Shown piece after piece: positions 9,401 through 15,358 of a stretch of 24,008 nucleotides of DNA. Both the position numbers and the translations under genes were made by a program. Positions within the stretch are counted from its first letter, which is position 1, and each line of letters begins with the position of its first letter. Below the pieces are notes generated by a model. The model was given only the letters and a program-made list of their open reading frames with translations. It searched no databases and had not been told where the DNA came from. The stretch lies in IMG/VR virus record IMGVR_UViG_3300045741_000043, positions 1-24,008 of that record; one strand, given 5' to 3'. The stretch comes from a virus.

Positions 9401-10445
9401 CGTCGCCGTTGGGCGTGATCTCATGAAACTCAACGGGGACCAGCTTTACAACTTTGCCAAAGAATTCACACACAACACTATGTTTGGGTACAATATGGTG
9501 GACCGAGCGAAGGCGATTACCGGACCCGTCGGTAGCTTTCTCGGACTTTATAAGAACTGGCAAATGCATTACCTTGGCTGGTTTTTGCAGTATGCTGGTG
9601 AGGCGAGCAAAGGCAATTTCGCTCCGCTCTTGTGGAGCAATGCCGGTACTATGGCCCTCGCTGGAGTGGGTGGGACTGCTTTCTACGGGATGGCTGACGC
9701 ACTCTCGCGAGGACTCACTAATCGTAGCGCGTTCCAGAATACTTATAGTATGTTCTCTCTTGATCCCAATGGTCATCCTGATACCCTTTCTGATGCTATG
9801 TTTTACGGGCTTCCAAGCTTTCTCAATGTGTCGCTGCAAGGCAGCACGGCGGCTCCGGGTTCTAATCCGATGAAAGATGCGTCTCAGTTATTCTCGTTCG
9901 TCCAGCTCGAAAGGGCAAACGCGATTGGCAAAGCAGTTGGTAATGCGTTTTCAGTTGCTGACGCAACAGGAGGTTCTCCGTTTGCAGACCCGGTAGTAAG
10001 GGATACGCTGCTACGAGCGCTTTCTCCGCGTTCAATAATGCGTTCTGCGCAAGTGTTAGAAGGAGATTTTCTAAAAAGTCTCCATACAGGGAATCCCGTC
10101 GTAAAGGGTCTCGGTCCTGTTGAGCGGTTCTCGTACGCATTGGGTTTCAACTCTCCTGAGATTGATCGGGCGTATCGGGTGTCAGATGAACTATTTGCAG
10201 ACGAAGAGAAACGGTTAAACGCCGTGCGCTCATTTGCGCGTCAGTTGAATGTCCTTCAAGACTCCAAAGACTGGACCGGAGTTTCTCGGTTACAAAGGGT
10301 GGTAGTAGCCTCTGGAGTGGGTCTTGACTCGGTGATTCGATCTGCGGTTTATCAGAAGGAACGCGCGCAGCAGGGTATGGTCGCGTATCGGGCAGGGAAG
10401 AAAGCTCCACCAGCAATTGCGAAACAGTTTGAAGACGCTCCATAA
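6423..10445 (+). CDS. giant internal virion (DNA-ejection) protein, 1340 aa
   Basis: This is the largest gene in the window, starting 4 nt after the previous stop with only a weak Shine-Dalgarno. The N-terminus is helical and Pro/Gln-containing. Hydrophobic segments occur at about residues 847-875 (GNIMYPIVNMMQFVQTVL...) and 1070-1095 (TMALAGVGGTAFYGM), which could insert in a membrane. Size, position last in the structural block, and the helical composition with late hydrophobic patches resemble the large ejected proteins of podoviruses that form a DNA conduit through the cell envelope. I see no clear lytic transglycosylase, peptidase or polymerase motif. The last 299 nt are overlapped antisense by a minus-strand ORF. 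Confidence 0.6.
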   Translation: MAENPYTLPNTVFADTVQRPPEQQSRLSNGFNPIDWGQALVRAGAEDTLNVFGIDKSPQTIQFEKDNPLASLAASFVGGGIPYVGWYKASKRIKQFDSLLEGISAARATGPIVQGTIREAARFAPLEAARFMSTAVNNPDRLPEIAGSAALDTALGGAFGALGGIGESYGSVAKQIKDLAPNVNLRDPWTLQLRTLRDALLGGQIAPERAAEAQTWINRMSKVVLTEQLPEDRKYITSVYNDTGAGGAQATEKANWLNNFFKPRQHKNLAVRMLTVADEKSPLGYNSQEAVDSRLASLPDGATAYMQFPRVLEVRAAGEGGVEYLHGRISQNMTQIAKDTYLTREGDSGLFVMMKKIKTGGSREAVPLQFPRSQTGSTDEYLVFKTDNPGFFVKRAQAWQDRQIAKSAWYDQGAMQNIQYADNTSGKFIQNTMEQMTLRNFYDDLSKAKTDEEFTSRMLGKVGLKPSEKLSDAARGIYSFMKEYFSPLQFQFSGPGGTIARYVLGVTKPTYDRANWVAEDMVYGKPISPQGRNLVVSNFFQGARDRHGDALMPLIERLDGKDRQKLLEVMGGGWSSEVINNAHIKGDISDNLKSLLSRLDSQDTAQMTELMQAQMNAGLTKSVPLKGHLMLSRMWDGDIRLRIRGEKGETVYMVGSKSRGQAIADADAIIKTAGQEGKWTYDKSAQWTPDLFLRGTDSGKNDLAELAGIDFGSVSYRKAAAAMEKRIRDVYRPTTLKERLGVEGYSMDMSDKAIAGRIFKHAQQIQTHIADINISNLLQREAMMLADQNPGMHRQVMERIGMMRGQAGIGSEMQNAIVDRVLGPYLGKNSATKIVGALNTTQHNLQLGMGNIMYPIVNMMQFVQTVLPHVAFVATADARSLAEHYNSLIVPGADGFARGTVHWLDPIKLTYKGFRIMSSPSGADRGLFNRAVEEGIFAPKLVEEHIGVNAQFKQRLGSLLQEKGGFVKFIQYLSEWLPNKSEQFSRLHSFTTGVAVGRDLMKLNGDQLYNFAKEFTHNTMFGYNMVDRAKAITGPVGSFLGLYKNWQMHYLGWFLQYAGEASKGNFAPLLWSNAGTMALAGVGGTAFYGMADALSRGLTNRSAFQNTYSMFSLDPNGHPDTLSDAMFYGLPSFLNVSLQGSTAAPGSNPMKDASQLFSFVQLERANAIGKAVGNAFSVADATGGSPFADPVVRDTLLRALSPRSIMRSAQVLEGDFLKSLHTGNPVVKGLGPVERFSYALGFNSPEIDRAYRVSDELFADEEKRLNAVRSFARQLNVLQDSKDWTGVSRLQRVVVASGVGLDSVIRSAVYQKERAQQGMVAYRAGKKAPPAIAKQFEDAP

Positions 10446-10566
10446 GAATTTCGGCTTCTTTACTGGATAATTTATCTAGCTTTATATTTATCCAGTATTG
10501 GAGATTAGCTTGCTCTATGTACATACGTTCAACTTGCCTTGCAGTCAATACGATTTGCTTCGTCAT
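10147..10566 (-). CDS. ORF of unknown function, partly antisense to the giant virion gene
   Basis: The ATG at 10566 overlaps the stop of the helicase-like gene (ATGA), and AAGGAGAT lies 11 bases upstream, so translation initiation is well supported. Residues 1-50 (MTKQIVLTARQVERMYIEQA..., SSKEAEILMERLQTVSQLL) look like a normal helical protein. From about residue 41 onward the ORF runs antisense to the last 299 nt of the 1340-residue virion gene, and this part is Pro/Ser-rich. A real gene with a tail that grew into the neighbouring convergent gene, or an intact short gene that lost its stop, would both explain this. No family is recognised. Confidence 0.45.
   Translation of the reverse strand: MTKQIVLTARQVERMYIEQANLQYWINIKLDKLSSKEAEILMERLQTVSQLLVELSSLPDTRPYPAARVPSDKPQIESPSQDPLQRLLPPFVTEKLRSSLWSLEGHSTDAQMSARRLTVSLRLQIVHLTPDTPDQSQES
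10461..10497. terminator. 10-bp perfect inverted repeat between convergent operons
   Basis: The arms TACTGGATAA (10461-10470) and TTATCCAGTA (10488-10497) are perfect complements with a 17-nt AT-rich loop. The element lies 16 nt after the last + strand gene, between the convergent blocks, where a bidirectional terminator would be expected. The stem is AT-rich and lacks a clear T-tract, so it is a weak intrinsic terminator at best. It also falls inside codons of the minus-strand ORF starting at 10566. Confidence 0.4.
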
Positions 10567-11768
10567 CTTAACATGATCTCCTTTGGATCGAGTGGGGTGT
10601 ACGCGTCGATGGTACTGGTGCCGAACTTAAGCTGATCACGCTTGAACATCCCGGCTTTAATCATTGTCTCAAGCGTCGGCATAATCTGCACATTCGGGAT
10701 TTTACCCTGTAGGAAGAAGATCAGCTTTGCTTGCGGTATTGGCTTCTTCGTTTTGATATACAGTTCTTGCGCGAATTGATGTACTTCATGGTTGACGTCA
10801 GCGAATCCGTGGGTTGACATTTCTGTAAAGATTTGAGGCATGTGACGTTCAGCATCATGGAGATAATGAAGCGCGGTTTCGATATGCGACTTTGTAAGAA
10901 TTAAGTCTGAGTTCTCTCCGACGGCTACGGCCATTGCGATCTTAAGGATGTGAACGATTCTACGTCCATTGTAATGCTGTAGTTTTGGATGTTCAGGCTG
11001 AGGGGCAAAGCTATTCTTATACGCTTCTTCGTAGAAAGCTTTCGCTTCTTCATCGATACTGAAATCTCCAATAAGCTCAACAACTTCTTCAAGATCCGAT
11101 CGCAACATCGCTGCAAGTTTTTTGTTCTTTTCTGGCGCGTCAAAGATAGAAGTTTTAGGTGCGCTTCCACTATAGATAAGTATAAATCGAGAGAAGAAAC
11201 CCATTCCAAAGGCTTCTTCCGGAAGTAGAACTCGAAGGTATTGCGGCTGAGTTCCTGCCACAATGTGCATGTAAGGTCCTTCAATAACCTTTTCTCCGAG
11301 GGCTCGAGTTCTGGCACGGAATATGACGCCGCAGTCATAAAGCTCGTTAAGTTGGTTAATCCAGTCATTCTCGTAGGCTGGGACAAGGTTGCCAAACTCC
11401 GATGAAGCGACGAGCATAGGATGATAAATCATAGGCCCATCAGGGGTTAGTATCGTTTTCCGACTTTCCTCTAGAATATCAATCATACCTGCTCTAGTGA
11501 TAGCCGAAGGTGCCAAGAAGAGTCCACCTGCATCAGTCCAGAATTTTCTAGCCTCTTCAATAATAATCGACTTTCCCGCCGCAGGAGGTCCAACGAGCAT
11601 AACGAAGGTGTTAGGGTAGAGTATTCCACGCGCTGTTTTAAGTCCAACTCTACGCTCAAGTGCTCCTCCGAGGATACTAATAGCTGTCCAGCGTCGCCAT
11701 ATCTCAGGTGAACCGACATTCTTTGTGTAGTCAAGAAACCCTCCTATCCAAGATTTCAGCCGTCTCAT
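10563..11768 (-). CDS. DUF3987-like P-loop ATPase, probable replicative helicase
   Basis: The protein has 401 residues. The N-terminal half carries SPEIWRRWTAISILGGALERRV, then LYPNTFVMLVGPPAAGKSIIIEEARKF with a Walker A motif GPPAAGKS at about residues 59-66. A segment LVASSEFGNLVPAYENDWINQLNELYDCG (about 122-150) follows and is typical of DUF3987 and related phage helicase-like ATPases. The C-terminal 120 residues are helical and may form a winged-helix or partner-binding region. It directly follows the polymerase gene, overlapping it by 38 nt, with no good Shine-Dalgarno, so coupled translation is likely. The inferred role is unwinding at the phage replication fork. A DNA-packaging or repair ATPase is less likely from context. 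Confidence 0.7.
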   Translation of the reverse strand: MRRLKSWIGGFLDYTKNVGSPEIWRRWTAISILGGALERRVGLKTARGILYPNTFVMLVGPPAAGKSIIIEEARKFWTDAGGLFLAPSAITRAGMIDILEESRKTILTPDGPMIYHPMLVASSEFGNLVPAYENDWINQLNELYDCGVIFRARTRALGEKVIEGPYMHIVAGTQPQYLRVLLPEEAFGMGFFSRFILIYSGSAPKTSIFDAPEKNKKLAAMLRSDLEEVVELIGDFSIDEEAKAFYEEAYKNSFAPQPEHPKLQHYNGRRIVHILKIAMAVAVGENSDLILTKSHIETALHYLHDAERHMPQIFTEMSTHGFADVNHEVHQFAQELYIKTKKPIPQAKLIFFLQGKIPNVQIMPTLETMIKAGMFKRDQLKFGTSTIDAYTPLDPKEIMLR

Positions 11769-13212
11769 TTTTCGGTGCTCTTCGAGTATCAGGCTTGTTA
11801 CGGGACAGCTTCTTTAAGCCGTAAGGATTATCGTCGGATGCCTTGCTCCAATTCCATCCGACAGCAAGGTCAGAGGGATTAGCAAATCCATTCCATTCTC
11901 TGGAGACGATCTCAGATGCTTTGAAGCAAAGCTCATCTTGATCTTCGGGGTACTGGAATAAAATGGCGTCATGGACTTGAGCGTGGAGAGTAATCTCAGA
12001 CATTTCGTACCAAAGGGCCTTGAGACCCTTATTGAGATAGTCACCGATCATTGACTGAGGAACATGAGCCACAGCTTCACGATGAGTTGCAGTGTCCCAT
12101 AAGCGGCCAAGAAACCTACGACGACGCCCAAAGGGCGTAATGAGAATACCTGTTTTTTGAAGTTCCCCAATGGTTCGAGCTTGCCAAGATTGTATTCCGG
12201 GAAAGGCGCGAAAGTAATCTGTTTGGAAAGCTTTAGTGATGTCAGTTGTGAGTTTGAGATGCTTGGCCATCGTGATTGGATTGCCGAGATAATTTGTGAG
12301 GTGGCCTCCACGCTTAGACATGTCTCGATAGCTAAAGTGCCTATAAAAATTTTGATCAGCAAGTTTCCTGTCTCCATCAAGGTCACCTGTCCAAGGATGT
12401 TTCGGCCAGACGAGCCTTGCGACGGTAGTATGGAGATCGCCAGAGTAGCAGGCTTTTGTGTATCCAGGGTCTCCACTGAGGAAGGCAACTGCCTTAGACT
12501 CAGCCTGTTCGAGGTCAAGATAGCAGAACTTTTTGCCGGGATCAGCGACGAATATCCCTCGAAGTTTCTCGGTGATGTTTTGAGCATTCATACCTCCTGC
12601 TGTGATGTTCTTTGATGAGGACCACCGGCCTGTTTCTGTGCCAGCGATATTAAAGTTGAAGCGCATTCTGCCGTCTGGATCGACGCCAGACTGAAGAACT
12701 GAGAGCTTCTTGCCATTATCTCTACGAGCGAGCATCGTGTTGATTAGCGGATTTACGAAGATGAACTCTGTAGCGAGCTTTTCCAACGCCTCGCGATCGA
12801 GCGCAAGGACTTCTTCTTTCTTCTTGCGATCGTATTTCTTCTGCTCCGGAAGTCGGAGATTCGTATGAAGCGTAGTGTAGACTTGCTTGCGACTATTTGG
12901 GTTAAGTGGCTGGTCGATTACAGCCCGACCGAAGGTCGCAAGCAGTTCGTCAATGCGAATACGCTCCGCTTCCAGGTCTTTAATAGCAGCTTGCCTACGT
13001 TCTTCATCTACGAGAATACCACGTAGCATGATTTCCATAGCTGGTGCTGCGAGTTCGCGCTCGAAATTATAAGTTGCACGAGTAATGTCAGTTAACTGCG
13101 GTAGTGTGGCCGCAAGGATTTCCTCCGTTCCAAGACAATCGAGCGCGTTGTAGACCCAGAGTGTTTCCTCTGGGTCAAGCATTTCTGCTTTATCAGAGTA
13201 TAAAATTCTCAA
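11731..13212 (-). CDS. DNA polymerase family A, polymerase domain with Exo III motif (split gene)
   Basis: The protein has 493 residues and a TTG start at 13212 supported by GGAGGA nine bases upstream; the first ATG is at codon 11. The N-terminus contains the proofreading motif Exo III (YNALD, Tyr21-Asp25), but Exo I and Exo II are absent and lie in the upstream UDG/exonuclease gene. Polymerase motifs follow: TETGRWSSS (191-199), motif A DLEQAE with Asp233, motif B RDMSKRGGHLTNYLG (Arg296, Lys300, Tyr308) and motif C QVHDA (His414-Asp415). Motif B has His304 where E. coli Pol I has Phe762, and motif C has Ala in place of the usual Glu after HD. The protein should replicate phage DNA together with the separately encoded exonuclease half. 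It overlaps the next (helicase) gene. Confidence 0.9.
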   Translation of the reverse strand: MRILYSDKAEMLDPEETLWVYNALDCLGTEEILAATLPQLTDITRATYNFERELAAPAMEIMLRGILVDEERRQAAIKDLEAERIRIDELLATFGRAVIDQPLNPNSRKQVYTTLHTNLRLPEQKKYDRKKKEEVLALDREALEKLATEFIFVNPLINTMLARRDNGKKLSVLQSGVDPDGRMRFNFNIAGTETGRWSSSKNITAGGMNAQNITEKLRGIFVADPGKKFCYLDLEQAESKAVAFLSGDPGYTKACYSGDLHTTVARLVWPKHPWTGDLDGDRKLADQNFYRHFSYRDMSKRGGHLTNYLGNPITMAKHLKLTTDITKAFQTDYFRAFPGIQSWQARTIGELQKTGILITPFGRRRRFLGRLWDTATHREAVAHVPQSMIGDYLNKGLKALWYEMSEITLHAQVHDAILFQYPEDQDELCFKASEIVSREWNGFANPSDLAVGWNWSKASDDNPYGLKKLSRNKPDTRRAPKNETAEILDRRVS

Positions 13213-13519
13213 GGGTCCGTTCCTCCACAGGTAAGCCGATTTTTCTAGCTGCCATGATTGCGTTCTCTACGCCATTCGACTTTCCGAGATCGGTATAGAC
13301 TACCATTGCGTCAGCTACGTGACGCCACGCAAGCCCCGCCTCGATCCCGAGAGTTCTCTCCTCTGACTTCAAATCATCAAGCACCTGCGGATAGAGCAGA
13401 TGACTTGCTATTGGAGACTCGCCACGACGTAAGCTATCGAGAAGACAAAGACGAGCGTAGCGAACATTGTGCTCAACATTTCCAGCATACGGGCTTTCAA
13501 GGATTACTCTCCTAATCAT
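13193..13519 (-). CDS. DUF7768-like / nucleoside deoxyribosyltransferase-fold protein, inserted in the polymerase
   Basis: The 108 residues start at ATG 13519 with GGAGA seven bases upstream; the ATG overlaps the end of the UDG/exonuclease gene by 8 nt (GATGATTAG). The sequence begins MIRRVILESPYAGNVEHN and contains ASHLLYPQ, GLAWRHVADAMVVYTDLG and a C-terminal GVENAIMAARKIGLPVEERTL. This pattern is seen in small phage and bacterial proteins of the nucleoside 2-deoxyribosyltransferase-like fold (DUF4406/DUF7768 type). Such proteins are thought to bind or modify nucleotides, but no activity is established for this group. It sits precisely between the exonuclease and polymerase parts of a family A polymerase and ends 20 nt inside the polymerase ORF. 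It may have been acquired by insertion. Confidence 0.75.
   Translation of the reverse strand: MIRRVILESPYAGNVEHNVRYARLCLLDSLRRGESPIASHLLYPQVLDDLKSEERTLGIEAGLAWRHVADAMVVYTDLGKSNGVENAIMAARKIGLPVEERTLENFIL
13213..13226 (-). promoter_or_regulatory. Shine-Dalgarno deciding the TTG start of the polymerase
   Basis: GGAGGA at 13226-13221 (minus strand) is followed after CGGACCC-type spacing by TTG at 13212. It lies inside the last codons of the deoxyribosyltransferase-like gene. It supports independent translation of the polymerase half rather than readthrough or fusion with the gene before it. Confidence 0.7.
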
Positions 13520-14570
13520 CTGATTTCTCCGAGTCCATTGAGAGCTTTGCTCTCTTGCGCATGTTTTTCCAGACAGGATTGTGGGTATACACACTTCCAA
13601 GGAAGTTTAAGTCTTTGCTCATCTCTGGTTGTAAAGCGTGATGTATGAGCATCGTATCATGTATAGTCCCCCGGATGGGGAAGCCGAGAAATTTGAACAG
13701 CCATTGCATGTCGTAGTTGCCATTTTGAAATACCTTCGAGTTAGGTGTCGCGAGTAAAGTGCGGACGCACTCCCAGGCTTCAATTTCCATCTCGTGACTT
13801 ACCCAGTACGATCCGTTATTAGTCCTACGGTCCCAGAAGGGAATGCAGATCGCGCGATCATCTGCGGAGAATCCAACACAGGTGATGTGTCGCCTGGCTG
13901 GCTTGGTTTCGATGTCAATGCTAAGGACTGCATCGCTTTTGAGAAGTCCGATCCAGCGTTTGATGTCGCCAATGCTTGGGCTAATCCAGATTTCTTTTCT
14001 TTTAGCTCTCGAAGTTGAGATTGACTTTTTGAAATCTGTAATGACAATTGGTCTGAGGGACCAGTTACGCAAGACGGCAGATGGATGATAGGTTGGCATG
14101 ATTCGACATCCAGATAGAAGCTTGGACTCAGCCACGTACCCTCGGAGTTTCGAGACACCAGTATGCCCAAAGAGCGCCCAGAGGGCCGAATTACCCAGCG
14201 CAAAACATAAGTCCCATCCACGAGAAAGCTCTTCTTGAAGTCGCCATACTTCGGGTAAGTATTTGGGACGAAGATACTTCCCGGCACCCGCAAGTGGTTG
14301 TAGGGTATAGGTAGCGGGCCAACGAGGGTCTGGTTGCTCCAGTTTGATTGCCGCAAGCTCTCGGATGACATCGATCTTTGAAAGACAAAGGTTCCGTAGA
14401 TCATTGCGATCTGGTCTAAGATTGAAGACGTTTGTATAGTGGATGCTCGTCGGGTCGATGCCCGCTTCTTTGAACATTTTTCTGAGCTCTTGTCCTGACT
14501 GGCCGACGAACGGCCGCTTCGCGATTTCTTCCTGCTCACCATATGCTTCTCCAACAGCGATGATTTTCAT
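13512..14570 (-). CDS. uracil-DNA-glycosylase-like domain fused to 3'-5' exonuclease (Exo I/II) half of a polymerase
   Basis: The protein has 352 residues. Residues 1-175 carry the UDG family 4/5 signatures: GEAYGEQE (7-14), PFVGQSG (20-26), TNVFNLRP (46-53) and YHPSAVLRN (161-169). The N-terminal CxxC of family 4 iron-sulfur enzymes is absent, so the cluster is probably lost. Residues about 205-345 are a DnaQ-like exonuclease: Exo I DIE (Asp219, Glu221) and Exo II FQNGNYDMQW (Asp287), followed by HDTMLIHHALQP. It then stops, before Exo III. Exo III is in the polymerase ORF two genes on. Related phages carry these parts as one chain, so this is a split polymerase. GGAGG lies 4 nt before the ATG. 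It follows directly after an intrinsic terminator. Confidence 0.85.
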   Translation of the reverse strand: MKIIAVGEAYGEQEEIAKRPFVGQSGQELRKMFKEAGIDPTSIHYTNVFNLRPDRNDLRNLCLSKIDVIRELAAIKLEQPDPRWPATYTLQPLAGAGKYLRPKYLPEVWRLQEELSRGWDLCFALGNSALWALFGHTGVSKLRGYVAESKLLSGCRIMPTYHPSAVLRNWSLRPIVITDFKKSISTSRAKRKEIWISPSIGDIKRWIGLLKSDAVLSIDIETKPARRHITCVGFSADDRAICIPFWDRRTNNGSYWVSHEMEIEAWECVRTLLATPNSKVFQNGNYDMQWLFKFLGFPIRGTIHDTMLIHHALQPEMSKDLNFLGSVYTHNPVWKNMRKRAKLSMDSEKSDD

Positions 14571-14580
14571 GTGGCCTCCA

Positions 14581-14606
14581 ATAAAAAGGAGGCCCTAAGG
14601 GCCTCC
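14581..14606 (-). terminator. intrinsic terminator on the minus strand
   Basis: The minus strand reads GGAGGCCC-TTA-GGGCCTCC followed by TTTTTAT: an 8-bp GC-rich perfect stem, 3-nt loop and T-tract. It lies between the DUF6378-like gene (ends 14644) and the UDG/exonuclease gene (starts 14570). The T-tract runs into the Shine-Dalgarno region of the latter, so the replication genes downstream need readthrough or antitermination, or an unseen promoter. Confidence 0.85.
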
Positions 14607-14643
14607 TCCATGCTCTGATTTTCTGATCGCCGTTTCAGTCAGC

Positions 14644-15147
14644 TTATTTACTGACTCCTGCTGCGGCTTTGAAAGCGGAGACGGCGTTTCCAACTCCAGT
14701 AGCAAGTGCGCTACCAGGACCGTTTGGCTTTGGAGGATTTGCCGAGAGAGTTCCGCCAGAGAGATTGAGTGGAGTTTGAACTGTGCTAGACTTTCCAGTA
14801 TCGAGTGGCTTACCAGCTTGTCCGCTTTTATCACTCGAGCCAAGATTTGATGTGGCTCCAAATGCGGCCATTTCACCTGCAATTGCGAAATATACTGCTC
14901 CATCAATGTAGTTATCCTCGTGGTTGATAGATGCAGGAATGCGACTGATCTTGGCAAGGACCATAGTCATTGCTGCATCGTGTGCTGAAAATTGCATTCC
15001 GAAGTACGCGGAAAGCAGTTCTGCAAAGCGAGTGAGATTTACAATCGGCTCGCCATAGGTAGCGGCTCTGTCTCCAGTTGTAAGGCCAATTCCTTTTTCC
15101 AGGATATTGGCTCTAATGGGCTTTTCAGTTTGCACTGGCTGACTCAT
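14644..15147 (-). CDS. DUF6378-family protein with low-complexity C-terminal tail
   Basis: The protein has 167 residues. Residues 20-95 (LTTGDRAATYGEPIVNLTRFAELLSAYFG...MVLAKISRIPASINHEDNYIDGAVYFAIAGE) match the pattern of the short DUF6378 phage protein family (GDRxxTYGdp...KxxRi...xDnyxDaxxYxai). Family members usually end near there. This one has an extra 70-residue Ser/Gly/Thr/Pro-rich tail, then a hydrophobic SALATGVGNAVSAFKAAAG end. The biochemical function of the family is unknown. The start overlaps the previous gene by 23 nt, with AGGA upstream. A strong terminator follows directly after the stop. Confidence 0.75.
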   Translation of the reverse strand: MSQPVQTEKPIRANILEKGIGLTTGDRAATYGEPIVNLTRFAELLSAYFGMQFSAHDAAMTMVLAKISRIPASINHEDNYIDGAVYFAIAGEMAAFGATSNLGSSDKSGQAGKPLDTGKSSTVQTPLNLSGGTLSANPPKPNGPGSALATGVGNAVSAFKAAAGVSK

Positions 15148-15358
15148 CTGCGATGTCCTTTAAGTATTGTTGACAATAGAGTATCATCTGCTCTAATCCA
15201 TGCGTGTCTTTTAGAACTCGCATGGAACCCATTGCTGCCCCTGCGTAGATACGGGACATTCTACCTGCGTGTGGATGATCAGTCAATTTCTTGCATAAGT
15301 CTCTTGTAATCAACTGACTTTCTTCATCCATTTCTTTTACTTCTTTAGCAGTCTCCAT
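15125..15358 (-). CDS. small protein of unknown function, 77 aa
   Basis: The start at 15358 (METAKEVKEMDEESQ) is chosen because GGAGG lies six bases upstream and the ATG overlaps the end of the Tas-like gene by 14 nt. A longer ORF reaching back to 15577 lies antiparallel in frame to that gene and has no ribosome-binding site. The protein is helical and charged, with a short Gly/Arg-rich middle (HPHAGRMSRIYAGAAMG) and a C-terminal helix (LEQMILYCQQYLKDI). No family is recognised. Its position directly after the Tas-like gene makes it a candidate accessory factor, by context only. Confidence 0.55.
   Translation of the reverse strand: METAKEVKEMDEESQLITRDLCKKLTDHPHAGRMSRIYAGAAMGSMRVLKDTHGLEQMILYCQQYLKDIADESASAN

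Noticed and set aside
9063-9839. 258-residue minus-strand ORF inside the giant virion gene
   Set aside because: It lies wholly antisense in a long + strand gene, with no ribosome-binding site and no recognisable domain.
12048-12615. ORFs of 150-179 residues in other frames inside the polymerase gene
   Set aside because: They overlap clear polymerase motifs A-C and have no translation signals.
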